Assembly: GCF_016461705.1 (NCBI RefSeq)
Contig: NZ_JAEMHW010000002.1
Span: 124,001 to 188,000 of the forward strand
Direction of reading: 5' to 3'
DNA from: Streptococcus vicugnae
GTDB taxonomy: Bacteria > Bacillota > Bacilli > Lactobacillales > Streptococcaceae
DNA length: 64,000 nucleotides
Shown here: piece after piece, positions 56,720 to 64,000 of the stretch
Numbering within the stretch: the first letter of the stretch is position 1
Layout: every line of letters begins with the position of its first letter
Translations under genes and position numbers: made by a program
The notes under the pieces: model-generated
Told to the model about the DNA's origin: nothing
What the model saw: only the letters and a program-made list of their open reading frames with translations
Database searches by the model: none

Positions 56720-57580
56720 ATGAATCATCTTACACGATCTGTGATTGTTGCTAATGACATTGTTGGGGTTGGGAAAGTCGCCTTATCAAGTGCTTTACCT
56801 GTTTTATCAGCTTGCCAAATTGAAGTTATGCCGATGCCGACTGTTCTTTTGTCATCACACACTGGTGGTTTTGACAACATTAGCATCACAGATTTAACTC
56901 AGGCTAGCGAAGGCTTTATCAAACAGTGGGAGATGCTTGATTTTACTTGTCATGGAGTGATTACAGGCTATTTTAAAACTCAAAAGCAATTGCACTTGCT
57001 ATCTAAATTTGCTGCTGAAAATCATCTACCACGTTTTGTGGACCCGATCATGGCTGATAACGGGCACTTGTATGCTGGTTATCAGGAAGATTTTGTCTTA
57101 GCCATGCGTGATTTTTGTACAAACGCAGATGTGATTACACCAAATATCACTGAAGCATGTCTTTTAGCTGACTGTCCTTATCTTGGTGAGTCATATAGCA
57201 AAGCAGATATTGAGCAGCTGTTTCGAGCACTAGTACCCCTTCATAATAAACACATTATTTTAACAGGGGTCTCTTTTGAAAATGACAAAATTGGTTTAGC
57301 TCATTTTGATTGTAATAGTGGGCGTATCTTTTATCATTTTTCAAAAAAATATCCTTATCATTTCTTCGGAACTGGTGACTTGTTAACGGCAGTTCTTGGT
57401 GCCGGCTACTTTCATGGATTAGCTTTAGATGATGTCACTAGCCTTGCCTTAGCTTTTATTGACAAATCTTTGCAAAGAACTTTGGCATTGAAACGCGATT
57501 TACGCTTTGGACTATCTTTTGAGCCTTTTTTAGCTGATTTAGCCCTACAAATGAAACAATTAATGGAGGAAAAAGCATGA
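56720..57580 (+). CDS. Pyridoxal/pyridoxamine kinase
   Basis: 286-residue ribokinase-like enzyme making PLP from pyridoxal. Motifs: VANDIVGVGKVALSSALPVLS near residue 10, VDPIMADNGHLY near 110, TPNITEACLLA near 142, and the anion-hole/catalytic Asp in FGTGDLLTAVLGAGY near 218. Start at ATG 56720; an upstream in-frame TTG (56711) is less likely. It overlaps the following ECF gene by 4 bp (ATGA), so the two are co-translated. Pairs with the divergent PdxR-type regulator. Confidence 0.87.
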   Translation: MNHLTRSVIVANDIVGVGKVALSSALPVLSACQIEVMPMPTVLLSSHTGGFDNISITDLTQASEGFIKQWEMLDFTCHGVITGYFKTQKQLHLLSKFAAENHLPRFVDPIMADNGHLYAGYQEDFVLAMRDFCTNADVITPNITEACLLADCPYLGESYSKADIEQLFRALVPLHNKHIILTGVSFENDKIGLAHFDCNSGRIFYHFSKKYPYHFFGTGDLLTAVLGAGYFHGLALDDVTSLALAFIDKSLQRTLALKRDLRFGLSFEPFLADLALQMKQLMEEKA

Positions 57581-58134
57581 AAAATCTTACCACACGTCAA
57601 CTTGTTGAACTTAGTTTTTATTCAGCCTTGATTTTTATTAGTGTACAATTTTTACGTATCCCATTAGGCGCTCAATTTGTCCATTTTGGCAACGCTTTAG
57701 TAGTTGTGGCTGTTTTATTGTTTGGCTCAAAAATCGGCGCTCTAGTCGCCTCTATCGGCCTAGGATTGTTCGATGTGCTTAATGGATACGCAGCAGAAGT
57801 CTGGATTACTATTTTAGAATCTTTAATTGTATGTTTGGTACTTCATTTTGTTTTTGAAAAACTGTTGCATTCTGACACCAAAACACGTAACGTGATTATT
57901 GTTGGGATCGTAGCTGCCATTACAAAAATCATTAGTAACCTTGTTAAATATACTTTGATTAATAGTCTTGTGGGTGGTCTTCATCTGCAAGTTGCTTTTT
58001 GGACAGCTTTGATTAAAATTGGTGGCACATTTGGTTCTGCTCTCGTCACAATTATTTCAGTACCAATTCTTTACCCAATTTTGAAACAGTTCTTTACTCA
58101 AGAGCATGCCAATGCCAAAATAATTTCTGAATAA
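57577..58134 (+). CDS. ECF transporter S component, probable vitamin B6 (PdxU-like)
   Basis: 185-residue membrane protein with about five to six hydrophobic segments: LVELSFYSALIFISVQFL, HFGNALVVVAVLLFGSKIGALVASIGLGL and a C-terminal VTIISVPILYPILKQF. ECF S-component pattern. Translationally coupled to pyridoxal kinase, so the substrate is most likely a pyridoxine vitamer. It needs a shared energising module, not in this window. Confidence 0.82.
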   Translation: MKNLTTRQLVELSFYSALIFISVQFLRIPLGAQFVHFGNALVVVAVLLFGSKIGALVASIGLGLFDVLNGYAAEVWITILESLIVCLVLHFVFEKLLHSDTKTRNVIIVGIVAAITKIISNLVKYTLINSLVGGLHLQVAFWTALIKIGGTFGSALVTIISVPILYPILKQFFTQEHANAKIISE

Positions 58135-58139
58135 GTCAC

Positions 58140-58307
58140 AGAGGCTGGGACAAAAATTCCCAACCTCTTAATTAGTGTCATAACGAAGTGATTAAGTAGG
58201 TTCTAATACGTTGATAAATCAAGTTTCTATGAAACTACTGATTTGCTTTCTAATTTTTATGCTCATGAATAAAGTCTCTACCGGAGACTTTATTTGTTCC
58301 ACTCTCT
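58140..58307. repeat. MITE-like intergenic element with terminal inverted repeats
   Basis: About 168 bp bounded by imperfect inverted ends: AGAGGCTGGGACAAA on the left (58140-58154) and TTTGTTCCACTCTCT on the right (58293-58307), 12 of 15 positions complementary. Inside are an AGAGG-CTGGGA/TCCCA-ACCTCT terminator hairpin (58140-58168), AAATCA-GTTTC / GAAAC-TGATTT (58216-58244) and AATAAAGTCTC / GAGACTTTATT (58268-58294). No coding frame. The left hairpin acts as terminator of the B6 genes. Similar GGCTGGGACAAAA stretches occur between streptococcal genes (recalled, not searched). Confidence 0.55.
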
Positions 58308-58349
58308 TTTATTTTCCAAAGCAGTCAACGTTTACAAGCTATAAAGGCA

Positions 58350-58379
58350 TTGCCTTAGCTCTTAAAGTCATGCTATAAT
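58350..58379 (+). promoter_or_regulatory. Promoter of the ABC-F gene
   Basis: -35 TTGCCT (58350-58355), 18-bp spacer ending TGC, -10 TATAAT (58374-58379). The leader of about 65 nt includes an AGCTG/CAGCT hairpin (about 58398-58414). Confidence 0.7.
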
Positions 58380-58451
58380 TGAAAAGATTATTAAAAAAGC
58401 TGATTTGCGCAGCTATTTTCAAAAAAGAAATTGAATGAAAGATTATAACTA

Positions 58452-59990
58452 ATGAGTATTTTAGAAGTTAAACATTTAAGCCACGGCTTTGGTGAACGTA
58501 CAATTTTTGAAGATGTATCTTTCCGTCTTTTAAAAGGCGAACACATCGGACTTGTCGGTGCTAACGGCGAAGGAAAATCAACCTTCATGAGTATTGTTAC
58601 TGGTCATTTGCAACCAGATGAAGGAAAAGTAGAATGGTCAAAATACGTGACTGCTGGCTACCTTGATCAACATACCGTTTTAGAAGCAGGTATGACGGTG
58701 CGTGATGTTTTGCGTACAGCTTTTGACGAGCTTTTCAAAACAGAAGAACGTATTAATGAAATTTACATGTCTATGGCTGATGAAGGAGCTGATATGGATG
58801 CTCTTATGGAAGAAGTAGGAGAATTGCAAGATCGTCTAGAATCACGTGATTTTTATACTTTGGATGCTAAAATCGATGAAGTTGCCCGTGCTCTTGGGGT
58901 TATGGATTTCGGGATGGAATCTGATGTAACGGAACTATCTGGTGGTCAACGTACTAAAGTACTTTTAGCAAAACTTTTGCTTGAAAAACCAGATATCTTA
59001 CTTCTCGATGAACCTACTAACTACCTTGATGCAGAACACATTGAATGGTTGAAACGTTACCTTCAAAACTATGAAAATGCCTTTGTTTTGATTTCACACG
59101 ATATCCCATTCCTAAATGATGTCATTAATATTGTTTATCACGTGGAAAATCATGATTTGGTTCGTTACACTGGTGACTATGATAACTTCCAAGCAGTTTA
59201 TGCCATGAAAAAAGCACAGCTTGAAGCTGCTTACGAACGTCAACAAAAAGAAATTGCTGACTTGCAAGACTTTGTTAATCGTAATAAAGCGCGTGTTGCC
59301 ACACGTAATATGGCTATGTCACGTCAGAAAAAATTGGACAAGATGGACCGCATTGAGTTGCAAGCTGAAAAACCAAAACCATCCTTTGAATTCAAAGAAT
59401 CACGTACACCAAGTCGCTTTATCTTCCAAACACAAGACTTGGAAATTGGTTATGATCGTCCATTGACAAAACCACTTAATCTAACTTTTGAGCGCAATCA
59501 AAAAGTTGCTATCATCGGTGCTAATGGTATTGGTAAAACAACCCTTCTTAAGAGCTTGCTAGGAGTTATCCCACAAATCTCAGGAAGTGTTGAACGTGGT
59601 GATTATATTGAGCTTGGTTACTTTGAACAAGAAGTTGCTTCTGGTAACCGTCAAACACCACTTGAAGCTGTCTGGGACGCTTTCCCTGCCCTTAACCAAG
59701 CAGAAGTTCGCGCTGCCCTTGCTCGCTGTGGTTTGACATCAAAACATATCGAAAGTCAAATTCAAGTACTTTCTGGTGGGGAACAAGCAAAAGTTCGTTT
59801 TTGTCTATTGATGAACCGCGAAAACAACGTCCTTGTCCTTGACGAACCAACTAACCACTTAGATGTTGATGCTAAAGAAGAATTGAAACGTGCTCTTAAA
59901 GCCTACAAAGGAAGTATTCTTATGGTTTGTCACGAACCAGATTTCTACGAAGGCTGGACTGAAGTCTGGGATTTCAATGATCTTATGTAA
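58452..59990 (+). CDS. ABC-F family ATPase (YfmM-like)
   Basis: A 512-residue soluble protein with two ATPase domains and no membrane segments, of the ABC-F group that acts on the ribosome. Domain 1: Walker A GANGEGKST near residue 37, LSGGQRTK, LLDEPTNYLD. Linker with the charged KKAQLEAAYERQQKEIADLQ helix (about 253-272). Domain 2: GANGIGKTT near 356, LSGGEQAKVRF, LDEPTNHLD. The start HLSHGFGERTIFEDVSFRLLKGEH resembles Bacillus YfmM. Translation factor versus antibiotic-protection role cannot be told from sequence. Confidence 0.88.
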   Translation: MSILEVKHLSHGFGERTIFEDVSFRLLKGEHIGLVGANGEGKSTFMSIVTGHLQPDEGKVEWSKYVTAGYLDQHTVLEAGMTVRDVLRTAFDELFKTEERINEIYMSMADEGADMDALMEEVGELQDRLESRDFYTLDAKIDEVARALGVMDFGMESDVTELSGGQRTKVLLAKLLLEKPDILLLDEPTNYLDAEHIEWLKRYLQNYENAFVLISHDIPFLNDVINIVYHVENHDLVRYTGDYDNFQAVYAMKKAQLEAAYERQQKEIADLQDFVNRNKARVATRNMAMSRQKKLDKMDRIELQAEKPKPSFEFKESRTPSRFIFQTQDLEIGYDRPLTKPLNLTFERNQKVAIIGANGIGKTTLLKSLLGVIPQISGSVERGDYIELGYFEQEVASGNRQTPLEAVWDAFPALNQAEVRAALARCGLTSKHIESQIQVLSGGEQAKVRFCLLMNRENNVLVLDEPTNHLDVDAKEELKRALKAYKGSILMVCHEPDFYEGWTEVWDFNDLM

Positions 59991-59993
59991 AAT

Positions 59994-60022
59994 AAAAAAG
60001 AGACTTAACAAGTCTCTTTTTT
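59994..60022 (+). terminator. Terminator after the ABC-F gene
   Basis: AAAAAGAGACTT and AAGTCTCTTTTT arms with a three-base loop. Confidence 0.92.
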
Positions 60023-60067
60023 ATAGCCAAAGTAATGCTATTAATTGAAAACTAACCAATTACGACG

Positions 60068-60100
60068 AAAAACGACTGTTTGCGACATAGTCGTTTTTTT
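60068..60100 (+). terminator. Second hairpin terminator
   Basis: AAAAACGACT and AGTCGTTTTT arms, 11-base loop, T-run; 50 bp after the previous terminator. Its role is unclear: backup, or end of a lost gene. Confidence 0.75.
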
Positions 60101-60193
60101 GAACCTTTATCTGATAAAATAAATGTGTGAAATAAATTTTGGAGCATTTTAACTATTATTTTAAAAGGGAATATTTTAAAAAGGAGAAAAATA

Positions 60194-60511
60194 ATGACAG
60201 TGATTTATAAGGGAAAAGTTGCTGATGTTTGGCAAGTCAGCAAAGATAATCGAAATAGTCCTGATTGGGTAAAAGAAGCTTTTGCAAAAAGATATTTTTG
60301 CTGGTTAGATAACCACCTTCGTGTTTTAACGGCTGGTTTAAAGCCATCAACAGTTAAAAACCTTAAAACAGGAGCGATTGGAAGCCTAGGTGGCGGATTT
60401 GTTGGCTACGGTATGTATGAATTGGCATACTTAGGCGATTATATCGATATTACCAATCGCCGTATTATTGCTCAAAAAACATTTGAAAAGGAATATCAGA
60501 TTATTGATTAA
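60194..60511 (+). CDS. Hypothetical protein
   Basis: 105 residues with a strong aaggag ribosome site. The start YKGKVADVWQVSKDNRNSPDWVKEAFAKRYF is charged and aromatic; a Gly-rich segment GAIGSLGGGFVGYGMY near residue 60-76 is weakly hydrophobic; the end DYIDITNRRIIAQKTFEKEYQI may be a strand-helix. No family recognised. It overlaps the next small gene and so forms a two-gene unit. Confidence 0.6.
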   Translation: MTVIYKGKVADVWQVSKDNRNSPDWVKEAFAKRYFCWLDNHLRVLTAGLKPSTVKNLKTGAIGSLGGGFVGYGMYELAYLGDYIDITNRRIIAQKTFEKEYQIID

Positions 60512-60695
60512 AAGAGTCAATTCGTTTATAAGAAATCACCCTAAAACGACAGCAAAATTATGGCTAGGATACTGTGCTTTTTATTTAATCATGAGTTATG
60601 TTATGCTTGGTCAAAGTCACAAATGGTTTTATGTTTTATATTACCTAACGCTTACTAGTATTCCAATACTAATTTCACTACAAAAGAAAAAATAG
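60504..60695 (+). CDS. Small membrane protein, hypothetical
   Basis: 63 residues if started at the TTG at 60504 behind aaaggaa; a longer frame from 60468 is possible. Basic N-terminus (IKRVNSFIRNHPKTTAKLW) followed by two hydrophobic segments (LGYCAFYLIMSYVML and WFYVLYYLTLTSIPILISL) and a Lys-rich end. Overlap with the preceding unknown gene suggests they act together. Not recognised. Confidence 0.5.
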   Translation: MIKRVNSFIRNHPKTTAKLWLGYCAFYLIMSYVMLGQSHKWFYVLYYLTLTSIPILISLQKKK

Positions 60696-60728
60696 ACCCC
60701 ATGTTTCTAAAAACATGGGGGTTCTTTT
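60695..60728. terminator. Bidirectional terminator
   Basis: CCCCATGTTT and AAACATGGGG arms with a four-base loop, between the small gene pair and the convergent DUF4231 gene. Confidence 0.9.
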
Positions 60729-60730
60729 TA

Positions 60731-61135
60731 TTAATCGCGATATTTTATAATAGCTTCACAACGTTCTACTAAAAGAGAAAGTCGACCATCATCAGAAGTT
60801 TCGTAAATACCTGCTCCAGTTTCAAAGGCAAATTTTTCTGAAGCAAGCGTTTTGGATGTTGCTTGATAAAGTTGCCATTTGGTTTTATGACTTGATAGTG
60901 CAATAAGTGCTTCAAGAATAAGTACAAGAGAAGAACTAATCACAGCAAGGAGTTTAAAACAAGGAATTGGCAAACTAGCCAAAATCGGGATTAACGCCAA
61001 TGTAATAATTTGAATAACTTTAAAAACAATAAACCAAGCGCGATGAAAACGAGCTTTTTTGTCATAACTTTTAATTGCAGGTTCTAAACGTTCTGTTAAA
61101 TAAGTTTTGATTGTCTTTTCTTTGTAATCGTCCAT
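60731..61135 (-). CDS. DUF4231 domain membrane protein
   Basis: 134 residues. Charged N-terminus (DYKEKTIKTYLTERLEPAIKSYDKKARFH), two hydrophobic helices (AWFIVFKVIQIITLALIPILASL and FKLLAVISSSLVLILEALIAL), then a soluble helix KTKWQLYQATSKTLASEKFAFETGAG. This is the DUF4231 pattern, related to SLATT-type two-helix proteins. Function unknown. SLATT proteins are sometimes linked to conflict systems, but nothing else here supports that. Confidence 0.75.
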   Translation of the reverse strand: MDDYKEKTIKTYLTERLEPAIKSYDKKARFHRAWFIVFKVIQIITLALIPILASLPIPCFKLLAVISSSLVLILEALIALSSHKTKWQLYQATSKTLASEKFAFETGAGIYETSDDGRLSLLVERCEAIIKYRD

Positions 61136-61343
61136 TTGAATCTCCTTAAATAAAGCCTTTTCTCATTTGATTTCATTGTATCGTCTTAAGAAAGGATAGT
61201 CAAGAAAGGAGCTGGCGAACGCTCATTTCGAAAACACTTTATGTTATAATGATATGTGGTATATTTTTCACTTTTTGTGGAAAACAAGAAATAATCAATA
61301 CTAAAACATAGATTAGTTTAACAAGGAAAGGAATTATACACTT

Positions 61344-62198
61344 ATGGCAACTATTCAGTGGTTCCCTGGTCACATGTCGAAAGCTCGTCGACAAGTTCAA
61401 GAAAATATCAAACACGTAGATTTTGTAACAATTCTGGTTGATGCACGTCTTCCATTATCTAGTCAAAATCCAATGCTAACAAAAATTGTTGGTGATAAAC
61501 CCAAATTAATGATTTTAAACAAAACAGATTTGGCTGATAGTAACCGCACAAAAGAATGGCGCAATTATTTTGAAAATCAAGGCATTAAGACCCTTGCTGT
61601 TAACTCAAAAGAACAATCAACTGTCAAATTAGTCACTGATGCAGCTAAATCTTTAATGGCTGATAAGTTAGCTAAATTACGCGAACGTGGTATTCAAAAA
61701 GAAACCCTTCGTACTATGATTATCGGTATTCCAAATGCAGGTAAATCAACGCTCATGAACCGTTTAGCTGGTAAGAAAATTGCTGTTGTCGGTAATAAAC
61801 CAGGTGTCACAAAAGGTCAACAATGGCTTAAATCAAACAAAGACTTGGAAATTCTTGACACACCAGGGATTCTTTGGCCAAAATTTGAAGATGAAGTTGT
61901 AGGCCTAAAACTCGCTCTTACAGGGGCAATTAAAGATCAATTATTGCCAATGGATGAAGTAACTATCTTTGGTTTGAATTTTTTCAAAGAACATTATCCA
62001 GAACGTTTAATCGAATGCTATAAAGGTATTGATTTGGAAGAAGAAGCGCCAGAAATCATTATGGCTATGACACAAAAACTTGGTTTCCGCGATGACTATG
62101 ATCGTTTCTACAGCCTTTTTGTAAAAGATGTTCGTGAAGGCAAACTTGGTCGCTATACTTTGGACATTGTAGGAGAAGTAGAAGATGGCGACCGTTAA
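61344..62198 (+). CDS. rbgA: Ribosome biogenesis GTPase RbgA (YlqF)
   Basis: 284-residue circularly permuted GTPase for late 50S assembly. Motif order is permuted: G4 LNKTDLAD near residue 59 comes before G1 GIPNAGKST near 129, G2/G3 VTKGQQW and DTPGIL near 170. N-terminal [14 protein letters not shown] is typical. It overlaps rnhB by 14 bp, a conserved pair in Firmicutes. An extended -10 (TGTTATAAT at 61242-61250) gives a leader of about 85 nt. Confidence 0.95.
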   Translation: MATIQWFPGHMSKARRQVQENIKHVDFVTILVDARLPLSSQNPMLTKIVGDKPKLMILNKTDLADSNRTKEWRNYFENQGIKTLAVNSKEQSTVKLVTDAAKSLMADKLAKLRERGIQKETLRTMIIGIPNAGKSTLMNRLAGKKIAVVGNKPGVTKGQQWLKSNKDLEILDTPGILWPKFEDEVVGLKLALTGAIKDQLLPMDEVTIFGLNFFKEHYPERLIECYKGIDLEEEAPEIIMAMTQKLGFRDDYDRFYSLFVKDVREGKLGRYTLDIVGEVEDGDR

Positions 62199-62964
62199 AG
62201 AAATCAAAGAAGCCTTAGCTGAGATTGATAGTCTTGACGATGCGCGCTGGAAAGCCTACGAGGAAGATAGCAGAGCAGGTGTTCAGAAGGCTATCATTCA
62301 GCGTAAAAAGGCTATTCAAGCTGATATCGATGAAAATTTACGTCTTGAAAAAATGCTGCGCTACGAAAAAGAACTTTATCAAGCTGGTTATGAAGCTATC
62401 GGAGGTATTGATGAAGTAGGACGTGGCCCATTAGCGGGTCCTGTCGTGACTGCCTGCGTTATTCTGCCTAAGAATTGTAAAATCAAGCATCTTAATGATT
62501 CCAAGAAAATTCCTAAAAAACATCACGAAGAAATTTATGAAGAAGTCCTTGCGCGTGCTTTAGGAGTTGGTATTGGTGTTATTGATAATAATGTTATCGA
62601 CGATATCAATATTTACGAAGCCACAAAAGTTGGTATGTTACAAGCAATTGACCAGCTCAAAGGACAAATCACAAAACCAGATTATCTGCTAATCGATGCT
62701 ATGCATCTCGATACTGATATTCCTCAAGAATCGCTTATTAAAGGCGATGCTAATTCTCTTTCAATTGCGGCTGCATCCATTGTCGCTAAAGTGACTCGTG
62801 ACCGTATGATGACTGAATACGCAAAAGAATATCCAGGCTATGCCTTTGAGAAAAACGTTGGTTACGGAACTAAAGATCATCTCGAAGGTCTTAAAAAGCT
62901 TGGTGTTACACCTATTCACCGTAAATCTTTTGAACCAATTAAATCCATGTTAAAGGAGCAATAA
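62185..62964 (+). CDS. rnhB: Ribonuclease HII
   Basis: 259-residue enzyme that cuts RNA in RNA-DNA hybrids and at misincorporated ribonucleotides. The core begins [16 protein letters not shown] near residue 72, with further acidic residues in LLIDAMHL and the DRMM helix. An N-terminal helical extension (about 70 residues) precedes it, as in other Firmicutes. Confidence 0.95.
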   Translation: MATVKEIKEALAEIDSLDDARWKAYEEDSRAGVQKAIIQRKKAIQADIDENLRLEKMLRYEKELYQAGYEAIGGIDEVGRGPLAGPVVTACVILPKNCKIKHLNDSKKIPKKHHEEIYEEVLARALGVGIGVIDNNVIDDINIYEATKVGMLQAIDQLKGQITKPDYLLIDAMHLDTDIPQESLIKGDANSLSIAAASIVAKVTRDRMMTEYAKEYPGYAFEKNVGYGTKDHLEGLKKLGVTPIHRKSFEPIKSMLKEQ

Positions 62965-63522
62965 ATGACAAGCGAAAAAGAAAAAATGCTAGCTGGCCAG
63001 CTGTATGACGCTGGTGATAGTGAGCTACTTGCCATGCGTCTACATGCCCGTAAACAAATCACCCTTTTTAACAATGAAGAAGACCGCAATAAGCGTAAAG
63101 AGATTATCAAATCACTGTTTGGTGCGACAGGTGACAATCTTCTTATGGAACAACGATTTGTCTGCGATTACGGGTCAAATATCTACGTTGGCGAGAACTT
63201 TTTCGCTAATTATAACTGTACCATGTTAGATGTCTGCGAGATTAACATTGGAGACAACGCTATGATTGGTCCGAATTGTCAGTTTTTAACTCCTCTTCAC
63301 CCACTAGATGCGAAAGAACGTATTTCTGGTTTGGAATACGGAGCACCAATAACTATTGGTGATAATGTATGGCTTGGTGGTGGTGTAACCATTTTACCAG
63401 GTGTCACTTTAGGTGATAATGTCGTGGTAGGAGCTGGATCAGTTGTTACTAAGTCATTCGGCGATAATGTCGTTATTGCTGGAAATCCAGCTAAAATCAT
63501 TAAAACTATAGACAATAACTAA
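62965..63522 (+). CDS. maa: Sugar O-acetyltransferase (maltose/galactoside type)
   Basis: 185-residue hexapeptide-repeat acetyltransferase using acetyl-CoA. N-terminal SEKEKMLAGQLYDAGDSELLAMR cap helix, then left-handed beta-helix repeats (IYVGENFFANYNCTMLDV, INIGDNAMIGPNC, ITIGDNVWLGGGVTI) and the catalytic His in FLTPLHPLDA. The substrate within the maltose/galactoside group is by analogy. Starts right after the rnhB stop. Confidence 0.88.
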   Translation: MTSEKEKMLAGQLYDAGDSELLAMRLHARKQITLFNNEEDRNKRKEIIKSLFGATGDNLLMEQRFVCDYGSNIYVGENFFANYNCTMLDVCEINIGDNAMIGPNCQFLTPLHPLDAKERISGLEYGAPITIGDNVWLGGGVTILPGVTLGDNVVVGAGSVVTKSFGDNVVIAGNPAKIIKTIDNN

Positions 63523-63533
63523 AATAACCTTAC

Positions 63534-63559
63534 AAAGTCCTGTATTAACAGGACTTTTT
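63534..63559 (+). terminator. Terminator after maa, overlapping the dprA cin box
   Basis: AAGTCCTGT and ACAGGACTT arms with a four-base loop; the following T-run is also the T-run of the competence box. Confidence 0.88.
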
Positions 63560-63567
63560 TTCGAATA
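63560..63567 (+). promoter_or_regulatory. Cin box (ComX/SigX promoter) of dprA
   Basis: TTCGAATA preceded by a T-run, matching the streptococcal late-competence box, 20 bp before the dprA ATG. Confidence 0.7.
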
Positions 63568-63587
63568 GAAAAGTAGTGAGGTGACTA

Positions 63588-64000
63588 ATGAATAATTTTG
63601 AACTTTTTAAATTAAAACAAGCAGGACTTACTAATCGTAACATTCTTGCTATTTTGGATTATCAGAAGCAAGTAAATAAATCTCTTTCTTTGCGTGATAT
63701 GGCTGTGGTTTCTAAGTGTAAGAACCCAATTCTCTTTATGGAAAAATATAAAGCTTTAGATAGCAAGGAGTTAAGAAAACTTTTTAATCAATACCCTAGT
63801 ATCTCGATATTAGATGATGAATACCCTTTGGAATTAAAACATTGCTATAATCCACCTGTTTTACTTTTCTATCAAGGAAATATCGACTTACTCAGTCGAC
63901 CGAAGATGGCAGTAGTAGGAGCGAGAACTAGTTCTCAAACTGGAACAAAATCTGTTCAAAAAATCATCAATGAACTTGGCAATCACTTTATTATTGTCAG
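63588..64000 (+). CDS. dprA: DNA-processing protein DprA (partial, runs off the window)
   Basis: First 137 codons. ATG with gaggtgac ribosome site. N-terminal helical domain FELFKLKQAGLTNRNIL, then LDDEYPLELKHCYNPPVLLFYQGN and the Rossmann start KMAVVGARTSSQTG. DprA loads RecA on incoming single-stranded DNA during transformation. The upstream cin box supports competence control. Confidence 0.9.
   Translation, partial: MNNFELFKLKQAGLTNRNILAILDYQKQVNKSLSLRDMAVVSKCKNPILFMEKYKALDSKELRKLFNQYPSISILDDEYPLELKHCYNPPVLLFYQGNIDLLSRPKMAVVGARTSSQTGTKSVQKIINELGNHFIIV

Overview
The window is a low-GC, gene-dense Gram-positive chromosome segment, and its gene content and gene order are streptococcal: pepN-ciaRH, gyrA-srtA, truB-ribF-spxA, pstS-C-A-B-B-phoU, coaB/coaC with an ECF partner, rbgA-rnhB-...-dprA, and an asd-type small RNA. 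The mix of genes (complete asd-dapA, an Fhs folate enzyme, a pyridoxal salvage unit, a decayed bacteriocin-immunity gene) would suit the S. equinus/bovis group, but the species is inference. No rRNA, tRNA, CRISPR array, prophage or intact insertion sequence was seen. One small mobile-looking repeat and several decayed genes are the only accessory signals.

Layout. 1-8.2 kb: thiol peroxidase, a TetR-controlled ABC/FtsX exporter, then a decayed stretch (truncated CydD-like ABC gene, orphan half-HsdS protein, DUF2130 coiled-coil protein, GNAT, internally deleted DUF438 gene). 8.2-16.2 kb: truB-ribF-spxA, UPF0223, an inositol-monophosphatase-like gene, a ZIP metal transporter, a redox cluster (ABM monooxygenase, thioredoxin-like protein, glutathione reductase) and rsmF. 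16.3-21.3 kb: the high-affinity phosphate operon with phoU. 21.5-28.3 kb: pepN, ciaRH, rpsT, coaA and an RsmC-like methyltransferase. 28.3-34.4 kb: nucleoside/deoxynucleoside use, with deoC, then the BMP lipoprotein, ATPase and two permeases. 34.5-42 kb: water-forming NADH oxidase, lactate dehydrogenase, gyrA, srtA, a VOC protein and a secreted DUF1002 protein. 42-48.5 kb: frameshifted TDT transporter, an unusual NRAMP-like transporter, phosphoglucomutase and coaB-coaC-ECF. 48.8-55.3 kb: fhs, cardiolipin synthase, bacteriocin-immunity remnant, asd RNA, asd, dapA. 55.3-64 kb: a MocR/PdxR regulator divergent from pyridoxal kinase plus ECF transporter, an ABC-F ATPase, small unknown genes, rbgA, rnhB, a sugar acetyltransferase and the start of dprA.

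How it fits together. The genes describe a fermentative cell (LDH, NOX), with redox defence (Tpx, Gor, Spx, thioredoxin) and salvage of vitamins (pantothenate to CoA, B6) and nucleosides. Visible regulatory DNA includes two PurBox-like sites before fhs, a LacI/MalR-type operator and a cre-like site before pgm, competence (cin) boxes at dprA and in the deoC intergenic region, a strong promoter-terminator pair around the asd RNA, and promoters of truB and rsmF placed so close to the ATG that both messages should be leaderless. The least explained structures are the palindrome cluster at 28.34-28.55 kb, the hairpin chain before the nucleoside lipoprotein gene at 29.48-29.59 kb, and the NRAMP-like protein whose metal-site motif is replaced.
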